This document shows positions 55,609-64,000 of a DNA stretch of 64,000 bases, piece by piece. The translations under genes were made by a program, and so were the position numbers. The notes below the pieces were generated by a model, which was not told where the DNA came from, did no database searches, and was given only the letters and a program-made list of their open reading frames with translations. Positions within the stretch are counted from its first letter, which is position 1. The number at the start of each line of letters is the position of its first letter. Source of the stretch: Paenibacillus sp. USDA918EY (GTDB taxonomy: Bacteria > Bacillota > Bacilli > Paenibacillales > Paenibacillaceae); the NCBI RefSeq assembly GCF_009870825.1, contig NZ_WTWY01000003.1, positions 372,001 through 436,000 of the forward strand, read 5' to 3'.

Positions 55609-55665
55609 TTAAGCGACAGTTCCGCCCTTGTATGCCGGGATCACTGCAACCGTCGTTTTTTTCAT
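55609..55665 (-). CDS. 18-codon ORF upstream of the ABC exporter (leader or small peptide)
   Basis: A short ORF, MKKTTVAVIPAYKGGTVA, with a very good ribosome site (GGGAGG, then eight bases, then ATG) and a TATAAT-like element 33 bases before the start. It is too short for a known family. Its position, alone before an ABC exporter gene, fits either a translated leader peptide that controls exporter expression or a small exported peptide. There is no evidence beyond the ribosome site and position. Confidence 0.5.
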   Translation of the reverse strand: MKKTTVAVIPAYKGGTVA

Positions 55666-55753
55666 GATTATTTCCTCCCTTTTCGTTATTGTTTTTATTA
55701 TATTTCGACCTATGACCGCAGATCGGGTAAAAGATATTTAAATTTGTTCTTTC

Positions 55754-56617
55754 CTACACATGCCGCAATTTATCCGGATTGCACATGTTGTAAATGGTTT
55801 CGATCCGGCCTTGTTTAAAAGCGAACGAATAAATATACTGCACCCCGTCCTCCATTCGTACCCGGACCCCCGGCAATCCATTGACGTTCAGAAAGGAAAG
55901 ATCGTATTTCCCTTCATACATGGCAAGCAGATTACGGAAAAACCCGGTGACCCGCTCGAATCCAACGACCGGAATGCGCGCGGCCGTTACTTTTCCTCCG
56001 CCGTCGGAATAAAGGACGACGTTTTCGCTGAGCAGCTCCAGCAATTTGCCTGTATTCCCCTGCATCAAGGAGTTTACGAACGCTTTGATCCGCTCCTCCG
56101 CCACGTGAACCGCAGGAACCGATTCGGGATCGAAATGAATGCCGGCTTTAGCCCGGCGGTATATTTGACGGCAGTTTGCGACGCTTTTGCCGACCATATC
56201 GGCGATTTCGTCATACGAATAATGGAAAATTTCCCGCAGCAGGAAAACAGCCCTTTCCACCGCGTTCAGCTGCTGCAGCAGCAAAAGATACGCCATCGAA
56301 ATCGATTCCCGCTGCAAATAGGCGGCGGAAGGTTCCTCTTCCGCCCCCGCCCGGCCGATCAATGGTTCCGGAAGCCACTGGCCGACGTAAAGCTCCCGTT
56401 TTTTGGCCGATGAACGCAGCAGGTCCAAACAACGGTTCGTGACGATTTTGTATAAAAACGCCCTTTCATTGCGAATGGAGCCGGGATCGGGCAGCTGATC
56501 GTACGCAAGAAAAGCTTCCTGCACGATATCCTCCGCATCCATGACGCTCCCCAGCATCCGGTAAGCCAATGAAAAAAGCTCGCTTTTATAAATTCGATAC
56601 AGCGCCTCCGTACTCAT
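55754..56617 (-). CDS. ECF41-type RNA polymerase sigma factor with C-terminal SnoaL-like domain
   Basis: A 287-residue sigma factor. Sigma region 2 is at residues 5-70 (AYRMLGSVMDAEDIVQEAF), region 4 at about 108-158 (LNAVERAVFLLREIFHYSYDEIA), and a SnoaL-like extension at about 172-285. Three signature motifs known for group ECF41 are present: WLPEP at 81-85, DGGGK (usually DGGGR) at 205-209, and NPDKL at 280-284. In this group the extension, rather than an anti-sigma factor, modulates activity. The ATG at 56617 (GGAGGG 11 bases before) lies 32 bases inside the end of the FAD oxidoreductase gene, so the two are coupled. No anti-sigma gene is nearby. Confidence 0.93.
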   Translation of the reverse strand: MSTEALYRIYKSELFSLAYRMLGSVMDAEDIVQEAFLAYDQLPDPGSIRNERAFLYKIVTNRCLDLLRSSAKKRELYVGQWLPEPLIGRAGAEEEPSAAYLQRESISMAYLLLLQQLNAVERAVFLLREIFHYSYDEIADMVGKSVANCRQIYRRAKAGIHFDPESVPAVHVAEERIKAFVNSLMQGNTGKLLELLSENVVLYSDGGGKVTAARIPVVGFERVTGFFRNLLAMYEGKYDLSFLNVNGLPGVRVRMEDGVQYIYSFAFKQGRIETIYNMCNPDKLRHV

Positions 56618-57896
56618 CTTCAGGGATTCCCTCCGTTTCTGTGCGGGCCAAAATATGCCGAACGGCCCGTTTGGCGCTTGCCGTCGCGGCGTCCACCAGC
56701 AGTTCGCCGTGCGACGCCCAATCTCCTGCCACGTACAACCCCTCAATTTCGGGCACGGCAGGACCCGGGTTTTCCTTGCGCTTGATATGCATAAAATCAT
56801 GGAACACCGTGATCTTCGGAAGATATTGTTTGGCCGCCAGTTCGTTCCGCCAGCCCGGCTGCACCAAGTCGAGCGTCTGTTCAAGCTCGAGCAAATCCTG
56901 TCTTGCATTCGTTTCCTCTCCCTGGTACTTCAGCAGCGAAATCACTTGGGACCCGTCTTCGCTTAAGTAAGCCGCGCGCGATTGGTTGGATAAAAAGACG
57001 GTTTGATCGATGCCGTACACAAATTGCTGCTTCGGTTTGGGCAGGCGCCGCAAAGCCACGTCCAGACAGGCGGCCGTAACCGGAATCGCTTGTTCCTTCC
57101 ACGTATGGAGCGCGGTGCTCTCGGCCCGGGGAACCAGGCGGTACGCCTCTTCAAGCGGAGCCGCGACAATGATGCTGCCAGCGATGATTTTCAGTCCGTT
57201 ATCGCATAAAACATGGTTCACCTTGCCTTGGTCATGGCCGATCGAAACCGCTTTGTTGTCCGTCAGACAAGCAACGCCCAAGCGGGAGGCCAATTGCCTT
57301 AATTCCTCTACGGTTTCGCCCCAGCCCCGATCCAAATAGAGCACGCCTTTCAAAGCGTTTTTGAGCTGCCCGAGCGCCGGACCCGCGGCTTGCAGATCGG
57401 GGGCGACCACATAGCTTGCCGTGCGCAGCAGGGAATAAAAAATATGCCGGACCATCGGGTCTTTAATCTGGCCTTCGATCCATTCGCGGAGGCTGACCCG
57501 ATCATAAAGACGGGTATCCAACTTTCCTAATTTTGTCAGCCAGGCGGCAAATTCCATTTTCCCTTTCCAGGACACCAGCGGGGTGGCCAACAACGACCGG
57601 ACGTTCGTCGGCAGCGTCTTTAATGTTCCTTTCCATATCCCGTAAGCATCGATCGACGGTTTGTTGCCCTGCAAACTTAATCCAAACCCTCGAAACGTCT
57701 CCCACGCATCACCGAAATACAAGGCATGCCCGCCCATATTGAAATACACTCCGTTTTTTTGGTTGGTGATCGCCCGGCCCCCCATCCGCACCTGCTTCTC
57801 GATGAGCACCGTTTGTTTGCCGGCTTTGGCCGCATAGACTGCAGCCGTCAAACCCGCAATACCTCCACCTACAATCGCCACGTCCGCTTTTTTCAT
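56586..57896 (-). CDS. FAD-dependent oxidoreductase (amine oxidase / phytoene desaturase-like)
   Basis: A 436-residue flavoprotein. The N-terminal dinucleotide-binding motif is VAIVGGGIAGLTAAVYA (GGGIAG at 10-15) with the second-strand acid in VLIEK, then MGGRAIT, which is typical of the amine oxidase/phytoene desaturase-like group; the C-terminal FAD motif is GLYVAGDW. Substrate unknown. It is the first gene of the operon with the ECF41 sigma factor, which overlaps its 3' end, and it sits behind an ECF41-type promoter. Oxidoreductases are a recognised target class of ECF41 sigma factors. The ATG at 57896 has GGGAGG eight bases before it. Confidence 0.9.
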   Translation of the reverse strand: MKKADVAIVGGGIAGLTAAVYAAKAGKQTVLIEKQVRMGGRAITNQKNGVYFNMGGHALYFGDAWETFRGFGLSLQGNKPSIDAYGIWKGTLKTLPTNVRSLLATPLVSWKGKMEFAAWLTKLGKLDTRLYDRVSLREWIEGQIKDPMVRHIFYSLLRTASYVVAPDLQAAGPALGQLKNALKGVLYLDRGWGETVEELRQLASRLGVACLTDNKAVSIGHDQGKVNHVLCDNGLKIIAGSIIVAAPLEEAYRLVPRAESTALHTWKEQAIPVTAACLDVALRRLPKPKQQFVYGIDQTVFLSNQSRAAYLSEDGSQVISLLKYQGEETNARQDLLELEQTLDLVQPGWRNELAAKQYLPKITVFHDFMHIKRKENPGPAVPEIEGLYVAGDWASHGELLVDAATASAKRAVRHILARTETEGIPEDEYGGAVSNL

Positions 57897-57931
57897 CCGA
57901 AAATCCTCCCTTTCCGTTTGGTTACCCGTAT

Positions 57932-57958
57932 GACGGGGAGGGGGGCCGAAACGTGACA
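57932..57958 (-). promoter_or_regulatory. ECF41-type promoter of the oxidoreductase-sigma operon
   Basis: On the minus strand TGTCACG (57958-57952), 16 bases, CGTC (57935-57932). The published ECF41 motif is TGTCACA, 16 bases, CGTC, so only the last base of the -35 differs. Transcription would start near 57925, about 30 bases before the ATG at 57896. The sigma factor encoded in the operon would therefore control its own gene. Confidence 0.82.
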
Positions 57959-57985
57959 AGAAAAACAACTTTTTTCGGGTAACGC

Positions 57986-58008
57986 AAAAAGCCCTTGATA
58001 CCAAGGGC
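57986..58008 (-). terminator. Intrinsic terminator of the N-acetyltransferase gene
   Basis: On the minus strand GCCCTTG GTAT CAAGGGC followed by TTTTT. It separates the acetyltransferase gene from the ECF41 promoter. Confidence 0.85.
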
Positions 58009-58022
58009 CCTTGCACAACCGC

Positions 58023-58781
58023 TTAAATTGAAATGATAATGCCGAAGCAATCTTTGAGCACGTGTTTGATCTCATCTGGTGATGTCAGGAGAGCTTCATT
58101 TTTCCGGCCTTTCTCGGTAATGATCAGCTTTTCGCCGGATAAAGTGATCCTTCCGTCTTCCGCAGCCAAAGAAACGATCGCTTTTTTCGTAAAATGCGAT
58201 TTCGGCGACTGCTGCTGATATTTGCACATCTCATGGAAATCGCTCAACCGACGCGGAAGGTTTGTAAATGCAAACTCGCTTACCCATTGATTCCCCAAAA
58301 ATTTTTGAAAGAAAAAACCGTCCGATTCATCCGGATTCTTCCGGATCCGATACGTGCCGCTGACATCGCTGACTTCTTCCCCAGACATCGGCAGGGGCGA
58401 TCGGACAGAGTCGCCGAATCCGACATCTACGACGTAATCCTGATCCAAACGGACAAGGATCAACATATGATCAAATTCGGGCCCGTATGTATGGTCATCG
58501 GCAGCGACCCGACCGGAGAGCAGCTCCGCTTCATAACCAAGCTCCTGAAGGAGCCGATAAAACAATCCGTTCAGCTCATAACAGAAGCCTCCCCGGCGGT
58601 TATGGACGATTTTGGCAAACATCGAATCCGGATCAAGCGTAATTTCCGTTTTGTTCATCACGTCCAAGTTTTCAAAAGGAACGGTGAACATGTGCCGTTG
58701 CTGCAGCCGGGTCAGGAAATCCAGGTTAGGAGACGACTCGCCTTCGATGCCGATCCGTCGCAAGTACGCTTGTACGTCCAT
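58023..58781 (-). CDS. Arylamine N-acetyltransferase
   Basis: A 252-residue NAT-family enzyme that transfers acetyl from acetyl-CoA to arylamines or hydrazines. The catalytic triad is visible: C67 in RRGGFCYELNGLF, H105 in FDHMLI, D119 in VVDVGFGD. AGAGGGGGAA precedes the ATG at 58781, and the longer frame upstream lacks a ribosome site. It is monocistronic, ending in its own terminator. Confidence 0.94.
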   Translation of the reverse strand: MDVQAYLRRIGIEGESSPNLDFLTRLQQRHMFTVPFENLDVMNKTEITLDPDSMFAKIVHNRRGGFCYELNGLFYRLLQELGYEAELLSGRVAADDHTYGPEFDHMLILVRLDQDYVVDVGFGDSVRSPLPMSGEEVSDVSGTYRIRKNPDESDGFFFQKFLGNQWVSEFAFTNLPRRLSDFHEMCKYQQQSPKSHFTKKAIVSLAAEDGRITLSGEKLIITEKGRKNEALLTSPDEIKHVLKDCFGIIISI

Positions 58782-58910
58782 GATATTCCCCCTCTCAACC
58801 AAAAACCGAAATGGTTCGTAGAGGAAGTATATCATTATTTTTGCAACTTTTGTGCGGTCATTTTGCATTCATCCTTATCGGAGAAAGACCGGTCTCTTTC
58901 CGTTTCTCCT

Positions 58911-60395
58911 CTACGCCAGCTCGATGACCGTAACGGATTTCGACGGCAGCTCCAGCTCAAGGCGCGACCCCTCCAGCTTATAGGCATGGAACGGCTGCGG
59001 CGCGATCCGCTCCGGCTGATCGAACGTGTTATGCGCATCCAAGTTGTCGGAGGTGAGCGTCGAGCCCGTAATTGCGGGCGCGGATGTTCCTAAGCCGCGG
59101 AGGTCTATGCTTACGGACGACGAAGACGCATGGTTCAGGTTGCACAAACTGATATGTATGCGTCCGTTCGCATCCCGGGAAGCGGAAGCCGATACTTCCG
59201 GAATTTCCCGGCCAAAAGCGCTGTAGGTGCCGGACGACAGGTTCAGGTCCAGCAGCTCCGCATCCTGATGCACCTTGTACATATCGAATACGTGATAGGT
59301 AGGCGTCAGCACCATTTTTTCGCCTTCCGTCAAAATGACGGCTTGCAGCACGTTGACGGTTTGGGCGATGTTCGCCATGCGCACCCGGTCGCAATGCAGA
59401 TTGAAAATGTTCAGCGTAAGCCCGGCGACAAGCGCATCCCGCAGCGAGTTTTGCTGATATAAAAATCCCGGGTTCGTTCCAGGCTCCACGTCGAACCAGG
59501 TTCCCCATTCGTCCACGATCAAACCGACCCGTTTTTCGGGATCGTATTTGTCCATGATGGCGCTGTGCCTCGCAATCAGCTCCTCCATGCGCAGCGCTTT
59601 TTCCATCGTCACGAACCAGTCCTGCTCGTTGAAGCCTGTAGCCGACCCTTTATGCGCCCAATCCCAAGGAACCGTATAATAATGCAGCGTGATGGAATCC
59701 ATGTACCGGGCGGCCTGGCGCATCACCACGTCCATCCAGTTGTAGTCGCCGGCGTTCGGGCCGCAGGCGATCCGATGGATCCGGTTGTCCCCATAATTGC
59801 GGACATACGTCTGATAACGACGGTACAGGTCGGCGTAATATTCCGGCCGCATGTTGCCGCCGCAGCCCCAGTTTTCGTTGCCGACGCCGAAATAGGTGAC
59901 CGACCAAGGCTCGTTACGGCCATTTTCCGCTCGCAGCGCCGACATCGGGGACTCCCCGCCGAAGGTCAGGTATTCCACCCATTCCGACATTTCCTGTACG
60001 GTACCGCTTCCAACATTGCCGTTGATGTAAGGCTCGCAGCCCAGTTGGGCGCATAATTCCATGAATTCATGCGTGCCGAAATGGTTGTTTTCCACGACGC
60101 CGCCCCAGTGGGTGTTGATCATCCGCTTGCGGTTTTCCCGCTTCCCGATGCCGTCTTTCCAATGGTATTCGTCGGCAAAACATCCCCCCGGCCAGCGGAG
60201 GACGGGAATGCGGATCCGTTTTAATGCTTCAACCACGTCGTTCCGGATGCCGTTTGTGTTCGCGATGGGCGAGTCTTCGCCAACCCAAATGCCTTCATAA
60301 ATGCATCTGCCCAGATGCTCGGAAAAATGCCCGTAAATATTTTTGTTGATCTGCCCTTTGACGATGTCCGCGTTTAATACGCCGTTTTGAGTCAT
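58911..60395 (-). CDS. abfA: GH51 alpha-L-arabinofuranosidase, intracellular
   Basis: A 494-residue GH51 enzyme that removes alpha-L-arabinofuranose from arabinan or arabinoxylan oligosaccharides. Acid/base E174 lies in FGVGNENWG and nucleophile E296 in LIVDEWGTW; length and the N-terminal [14 protein letters not shown] are typical. There is no signal peptide, so it acts on imported sugars. GGGAGGAG precedes the ATG at 60395. It has a good own promoter and is divergent from an AraC-family gene that probably controls it. Confidence 0.96.
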   Translation of the reverse strand: MTQNGVLNADIVKGQINKNIYGHFSEHLGRCIYEGIWVGEDSPIANTNGIRNDVVEALKRIRIPVLRWPGGCFADEYHWKDGIGKRENRKRMINTHWGGVVENNHFGTHEFMELCAQLGCEPYINGNVGSGTVQEMSEWVEYLTFGGESPMSALRAENGRNEPWSVTYFGVGNENWGCGGNMRPEYYADLYRRYQTYVRNYGDNRIHRIACGPNAGDYNWMDVVMRQAARYMDSITLHYYTVPWDWAHKGSATGFNEQDWFVTMEKALRMEELIARHSAIMDKYDPEKRVGLIVDEWGTWFDVEPGTNPGFLYQQNSLRDALVAGLTLNIFNLHCDRVRMANIAQTVNVLQAVILTEGEKMVLTPTYHVFDMYKVHQDAELLDLNLSSGTYSAFGREIPEVSASASRDANGRIHISLCNLNHASSSSVSIDLRGLGTSAPAITGSTLTSDNLDAHNTFDQPERIAPQPFHAYKLEGSRLELELPSKSVTVIELA

Positions 60396-60436
60396 CGTAT
60401 TCTCCTCCCGTTTCGTCATTGAATGGATTCACTCAA

Positions 60437-60465
60437 AGTATAGGAGCTTGATTTCCCCGGAACAA
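60437..60465 (-). promoter_or_regulatory. Sigma-A promoter of the arabinofuranosidase gene
   Basis: On the minus strand TTGTTC (60465-60460) and TATACT (60442-60437), 17 bases apart, with a start site about 35-40 bases before the ATG. Confidence 0.65.
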
Positions 60466-60522
60466 TGAATTAAACTGCCCATTAACTGACCTATCGTGCT
60501 TTATCGGGAGGAGGGAAAGAAC

Positions 60523-61302
60523 ATGATCCGCGTCATCGGTTGCGGTCACAATTACATCCATCAGGAAGGCATTATGATCGAACGCCCGTCCGGAGCGGGC
60601 AATTACGCTTTCGTTTTTTTCCGGAGCCATGCGGAGATCGTCGTTCACGGCAGGCGCCTGTCCGCGGCCAAAAACTCCTATGTTCTGTTTCGGCCCTTCA
60701 CCCCGCATGCATACCGCCACGTGGAGAAGCCGTTTGTCAACGACTGGTTCCACTGCGAAGGCTCCGAAATGGAAGCGCTTTTAAACCAGCTTGGTTTCGC
60801 CTGCGACGAACCCGTGAAAGCGGCTTTCCCCGCTTCCCTGACAAGGAGCATCATGGAGCTGCAGCACGTGAACCGGCTCGGCGGCCCGCTCCGCGACGAC
60901 ATCGTGGATCTGGATTTGCGCAGCCTGCTCCTGAAGCTCAGCAACTGGCAGCGGCTGCCCCCCTTGCCCGAAAAAACCGAAAGGCATTACCGGCAGCTGC
61001 TGGAAATCCGCAACGAATTGTACAGCTCCCCGCATACGGCGTATTCGGTAGATCAACTGGCCGCCAAAGTCAACCTCAGCAAATCCTATTTTCAGCATGT
61101 CTACAAGGAGCTGTTCGGATGTTCCGTATCGGCCGACATGATCAACGGACGGCTGGAGCAAGCTAAATATTTGCTCGACAACAGCTCCCTTTCCGTCGGC
61201 GCCATCGCCAAAATATGCGGTTACGAAAACGACACCCATTTCATGCGGCAGTTCAAAAAATTCGTCGGGGAGACGCCCAGCGGCTACAAAAAACGGCCGT
61301 AA
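60523..61302 (+). CDS. AraC-family regulator, divergent from abfA
   Basis: A 259-residue soluble regulator with a short cupin-like N-terminal domain (SAAKNSYVLFRPFTPHAYRHVE) and a C-terminal AraC domain (VDQLAAKVNLSKSYFQHVYKELFG, then IAKICGYENDTHFMRQFKKFVG). The start at 60523 has GGGAGGAGGG upstream; an earlier in-frame codon at 60496 precedes that site and is not used. Divergent placement points to abfA as target. Its end is seven bases from the stop of the convergent AraC gene. Confidence 0.88.
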   Translation: MIRVIGCGHNYIHQEGIMIERPSGAGNYAFVFFRSHAEIVVHGRRLSAAKNSYVLFRPFTPHAYRHVEKPFVNDWFHCEGSEMEALLNQLGFACDEPVKAAFPASLTRSIMELQHVNRLGGPLRDDIVDLDLRSLLLKLSNWQRLPPLPEKTERHYRQLLEIRNELYSSPHTAYSVDQLAAKVNLSKSYFQHVYKELFGCSVSADMINGRLEQAKYLLDNSSLSVGAIAKICGYENDTHFMRQFKKFVGETPSGYKKRP

Positions 61303-61309
61303 CGCTCCC

Positions 61310-62161
61310 TTATTCGTAAAACAGCAACCGGTTGGCATACGCGTTGCGGTAATCCGTCGGCGTCAAGCCGGTCATTTTTTTGAAGCTTTTCATAAACTGC
61401 TGGCCGTCCGGGTATCCGAGCTGGGCCGCGATCTCGCTGACGTTTTGGTTCGTGTCGGTCAAAAGCGATTTGGCCGCCTCCATTTTTTCCTGCAGCATGT
61501 ATTGCTTCAAGGAAATGCCCGCGATGCCGGAAAACAACGTGGACAAATATTTCGCATTGTAACCGAAATCCTCCGCAAGCCGGGCGACTTTCAGGTTTTC
61601 GTGCCGGTGCCATTTAATATAATCGACGAGGTCGTTGTATAGCTGCCGCTGCTTCAGCTTCCGGCCGGCCTGGTTGCGGACGTAAAACAGCTGGTTGAAC
61701 AACTCGCACAGGATCGTCGTGGCCATATAGCTGCCCAGCGTCAGTTCCCTGTAGCTCCGAACCGAATCCTGCAGCTGTTTCATGAGCACGATAAGCTTAT
61801 CGGGGCTGCGCAGCGCGCCGGTTGCGGGAACGACGATCCTTCCCTGCTCATAGCCGTACTCCTCCAGGTCCTGCAAAAGCTCCCATCCGCCCGGCGCCGT
61901 AAAATGAAGCCAATAAAAGCTGCAGTCGGACTTCTCGTATCCATATTGCCGCACACCGGGAGGCATCAGCAGGAAATCCCCTTCCTTCAGTTCGTAACGC
62001 TCCCCGTCGGCGGCGATATACAGGCTTCCACGGGTTTGAATAAACAGCTCGAAATCCATTAACGTCCGCTGCATATGCATCCATTCCGGAGACGGAGCGA
62101 CGAATTTGCCGGTCATGTTCAGCGTCAGCGGCGCATCCACCCTAAACTGATAATATTTCAT
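61310..62161 (-). CDS. AraC-family regulator, divergent from the GH127 gene
   Basis: A 283-residue soluble regulator. The cupin-like N-terminal domain (DFELFIQTRGSLYIAADGERYELKEGDFLLMPPG) binds the effector sugar in this family; the AraC domain covers about 180-278 (VARLAEDFGYNAKYLSTLFSGIAG, then IAAQLGYPDGQQFMKSFKKMTG). GGGGAG precedes the ATG at 62161. It faces the GH127 gene across 227 bases and is the probable regulator of that gene. Confidence 0.88.
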   Translation of the reverse strand: MKYYQFRVDAPLTLNMTGKFVAPSPEWMHMQRTLMDFELFIQTRGSLYIAADGERYELKEGDFLLMPPGVRQYGYEKSDCSFYWLHFTAPGGWELLQDLEEYGYEQGRIVVPATGALRSPDKLIVLMKQLQDSVRSYRELTLGSYMATTILCELFNQLFYVRNQAGRKLKQRQLYNDLVDYIKWHRHENLKVARLAEDFGYNAKYLSTLFSGIAGISLKQYMLQEKMEAAKSLLTDTNQNVSEIAAQLGYPDGQQFMKSFKKMTGLTPTDYRNAYANRLLFYE

Positions 62162-62388
62162 CAAACTCCCCGTACCTTTCAAACTTTTTAACACCTTAAC
62201 AAAAATAGAATATCAAAATAACCCCTTTTAAACTATGGATTTTTCCAGCATGTTCTTTCCGTCTTTTTCCTTTCCCATCAAACAACTGATCTTTTACCAC
62301 CAATTCGAACCTTCCGCCATTTACGCCGAAACCGCGCTTGAACTAAGCTTGTCGTAGTCGTCTTATACGAAAGGATGGGTGTGCAAAT

Positions 62389-64000
62389 ATGATGAACACG
62401 CTGCTCGGAAACAAACCGCTGAAGGATTTTTCGCTCGACCAAGTGGTCTTAAGAAACGGCGATTACGTTAACGCGTTCGAAAAAGAAATCGATTATTTGA
62501 AAAAATTCGAAGCCGACCGCCTGCTAGCCGGTTTCCGCGAAACCGCCGGGCTTGCGCCAAAGGCCGCCAAATACCCGGGGTGGGAGGATACGGAAATCCG
62601 CGGGCATACGATGGGCCACTACTTGACCGCATGCTCCCAAGCTTTTGCCTACAGCAAAGACAGGGAACTGCACGCCCGTCTGGAATATATCGTGGCGGAG
62701 CTTGCGGAATGCCAGCGCCAAAACGGATATGTCTCCGCATTTCCCGACGTGCTGTTCGACAACGTGGAAAACAAAAAACCGGCATGGGTTCCTTGGTATA
62801 CGATGCATAAAATCATCGCGGGGCTGGTTGCGGTGCATGAAGCCACCGGCCTGCAAAAGGCTTATGACGTCGTGAACAAGCTGGGGGATTGGGTCGCGGG
62901 CCGGACTTCCAAATGGACGCCCGAAATCCAAGCCACCGTACTCCGGGTCGAATACGGCGGCATGAACGACTGCCTGTATGACCTGTATAAATTAACGGGA
63001 AACCCGTTGCATTTGGAGGCGGCCCACAGCTTTGACGAAATCGGGCTGTTCGAGGCCATCCGGGAAGGCAAAGACGTTCTGCAGGGCAAACATGCCAATA
63101 CGACGATCCCGAAATTCATCGGGGCGCTGAACCGGTATTTGACGCTGGGCGAAAGCGAGTCCGCATATCTCGAAGCCGCCGTTAAATTTTGGGACTTCGT
63201 CGTGTACCGCCACAGCTACGTGACGGGCGGCAACAGCGAATCCGAGCATTTCGGGGAGCCGGACGTGCTGAACGCCAAACGCTCCGATATTACGTGCGAA
63301 ACCTGCAACAGCTACAACATGCTGAAGCTGACCCGGGAGCTGTTCAAGCTCACAGGCGACGTGAAATACGCCGACTTTTATGAAAGAAGCCATATCAATG
63401 CCATTCTTTCCTCCCAACACCCGGAGACGGGCATGACGATGTATTTTCAGCCGATGGCGACCGGTTATTTCAAGGTGTACAGCTCGCCGTTCGAGCATTT
63501 TTGGTGTTGTACCGGCACGGGCATGGAAAATTTCACGAAATTGAACGACAGCATCTATTTCCACCGCGGCGACCGCCTTGTCGTCAATCAATATGTCAGC
63601 TCCGAGCTGAACTGGGCGGACCGGAACATCCGAATCGTCCAGACGTCCGGATTTCCGAAGTCCGAGTGGGCCGAGCTGCGGGTGGAAACCGGAGGAAGGC
63701 AGACCCTAGCGGAGATCGGTCTGCGCGTGCCTTATTGGGCCGCCGGCGGCATGGACATATTCATTAACGGCGAAACCGCGGCTGCCCAGGTTCAAGACGG
63801 TTATGCGCTTGTTTCGCGCAAGTGGAACGACAACGATACGATCCGGGTGCGCATTCCGATGAAAATAGCTTACTCCGCCCTGCCCGATGCGCCGCATGTC
63901 GTCGCCTTCCAATACGGCCCCGTCGTGCTCAGCGCCGCCCTCGGCACCGAAGACATGACGGAATCGCGGACCGGCGTCATCGTCAGCGTCCCGACCAAAC
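62389..64000 (+). CDS. GH127 beta-L-arabinofuranosidase-type enzyme (3' end outside window)
   Basis: An intact frame of 537 codons runs off the right edge. It matches the GH127 (former DUF1680) family: HTMGHYLTACSQAFA, VPWYTMHKIIAGL, then the metal and nucleophile cluster CETCN (C303, E304, C306) and WCCTGTG (C373, C374). In the Bifidobacterium enzyme HypBA1 the equivalent cysteine acts as nucleophile beside a zinc-binding Glu-Cys3 site. No signal peptide. AAGGATGG precedes two adjacent ATG codons. It would release beta-L-arabinofuranose from plant glycans. Confidence 0.92.
   Translation, partial: MMNTLLGNKPLKDFSLDQVVLRNGDYVNAFEKEIDYLKKFEADRLLAGFRETAGLAPKAAKYPGWEDTEIRGHTMGHYLTACSQAFAYSKDRELHARLEYIVAELAECQRQNGYVSAFPDVLFDNVENKKPAWVPWYTMHKIIAGLVAVHEATGLQKAYDVVNKLGDWVAGRTSKWTPEIQATVLRVEYGGMNDCLYDLYKLTGNPLHLEAAHSFDEIGLFEAIREGKDVLQGKHANTTIPKFIGALNRYLTLGESESAYLEAAVKFWDFVVYRHSYVTGGNSESEHFGEPDVLNAKRSDITCETCNSYNMLKLTRELFKLTGDVKYADFYERSHINAILSSQHPETGMTMYFQPMATGYFKVYSSPFEHFWCCTGTGMENFTKLNDSIYFHRGDRLVVNQYVSSELNWADRNIRIVQTSGFPKSEWAELRVETGGRQTLAEIGLRVPYWAAGGMDIFINGETAAAQVQDGYALVSRKWNDNDTIRVRIPMKIAYSALPDAPHVVAFQYGPVVLSAALGTEDMTESRTGVIVSVPTK

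Noticed and set aside
55754..56908. Longer N-terminus for the ECF41 sigma factor
   Set aside because: The extra 97 codons overlap the FAD oxidoreductase gene in another frame and carry no conserved text; region 2 begins right after the ATG at 56617.
1..64000. CRISPR arrays, insertion sequences, integrases, prophage or tRNA/rRNA genes
   Set aside because: None was recognised: no regularly spaced repeats, no transposase-like protein and no tRNA-like cloverleaf noticed. A tRNAscan or repeat search could confirm this.

Overview
The window looks like chromosomal DNA of a Paenibacillus-type, spore-forming Firmicute. The evidence is moderate GC with strong AGGAGG-type ribosome sites and frequent TTG/GTG starts, T-box leaders on tyrS and on a DAHP synthase-chorismate mutase, a Spo0E-like phosphatase, many sugar ABC importers that lack their own ATPase, YesM/YesN two-component pairs, membrane-bound AraC regulators and hemicellulases. 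No rRNA, tRNA, CRISPR array, insertion sequence or phage gene was seen. The genus is an inference; no database search was possible.

Layout. 1-9.7 kb: the end of a sugar-binding protein and its membrane AraC regulator, facing a YtdP/YtcQ/YteP/YtcP-like set (AraC sensor, binding lipoprotein, two permeases). 10.2-17.3 kb: a DUF2294 gene, then a six-gene operon joining a PotABCD-type importer to a nucleoside hydrolase and an adenine deaminase, which reads as purine (nucleoside) uptake and salvage. 17.4-20.0 kb: DUF2935 protein, DAHP synthase-chorismate mutase behind a T-box with a probable UUC (Phe) specifier, and a Spo0E-like protein. 20.5-23.8 kb: a second sugar importer. 24.4-34.5 kb: membrane acyltransferase, HbpS/GlcG-like protein, a large secreted PL8 polysaccharide lyase, a MocR regulator, a small membrane protein, an L,D-transpeptidase and tyrS with a UAC T-box.

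34.5-53.3 kb is a xylan-utilisation island. It holds an AraC regulator divergent from a GH43 beta-xylosidase, a sugar importer with a YesM/YesN pair, and a long operon running response regulator, histidine kinase, second response regulator, binding protein, two permeases and an intracellular GH10 xylanase. The importer probably brings in xylo-oligosaccharides or aldouronates made outside the cell, and the cytoplasmic enzymes cut them.

53.8-58.8 kb: an ABC exporter preceded by an 18-codon ORF, an ECF41-type sigma factor in an operon with an FAD oxidoreductase behind a match to the ECF41 promoter, and an arylamine N-acetyltransferase. 58.9-64 kb: arabinan/arabinoside degradation (GH51 arabinofuranosidase and a GH127 enzyme cut by the window end), each beside its own AraC regulator.

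The most notable points are the ECF41 locus with its promoter, the Pot-type importer inside a purine-salvage operon, the two-regulators-one-kinase triad, the Phe-type T-box on aromatic biosynthesis, and the peptide-sized ORF before the exporter.
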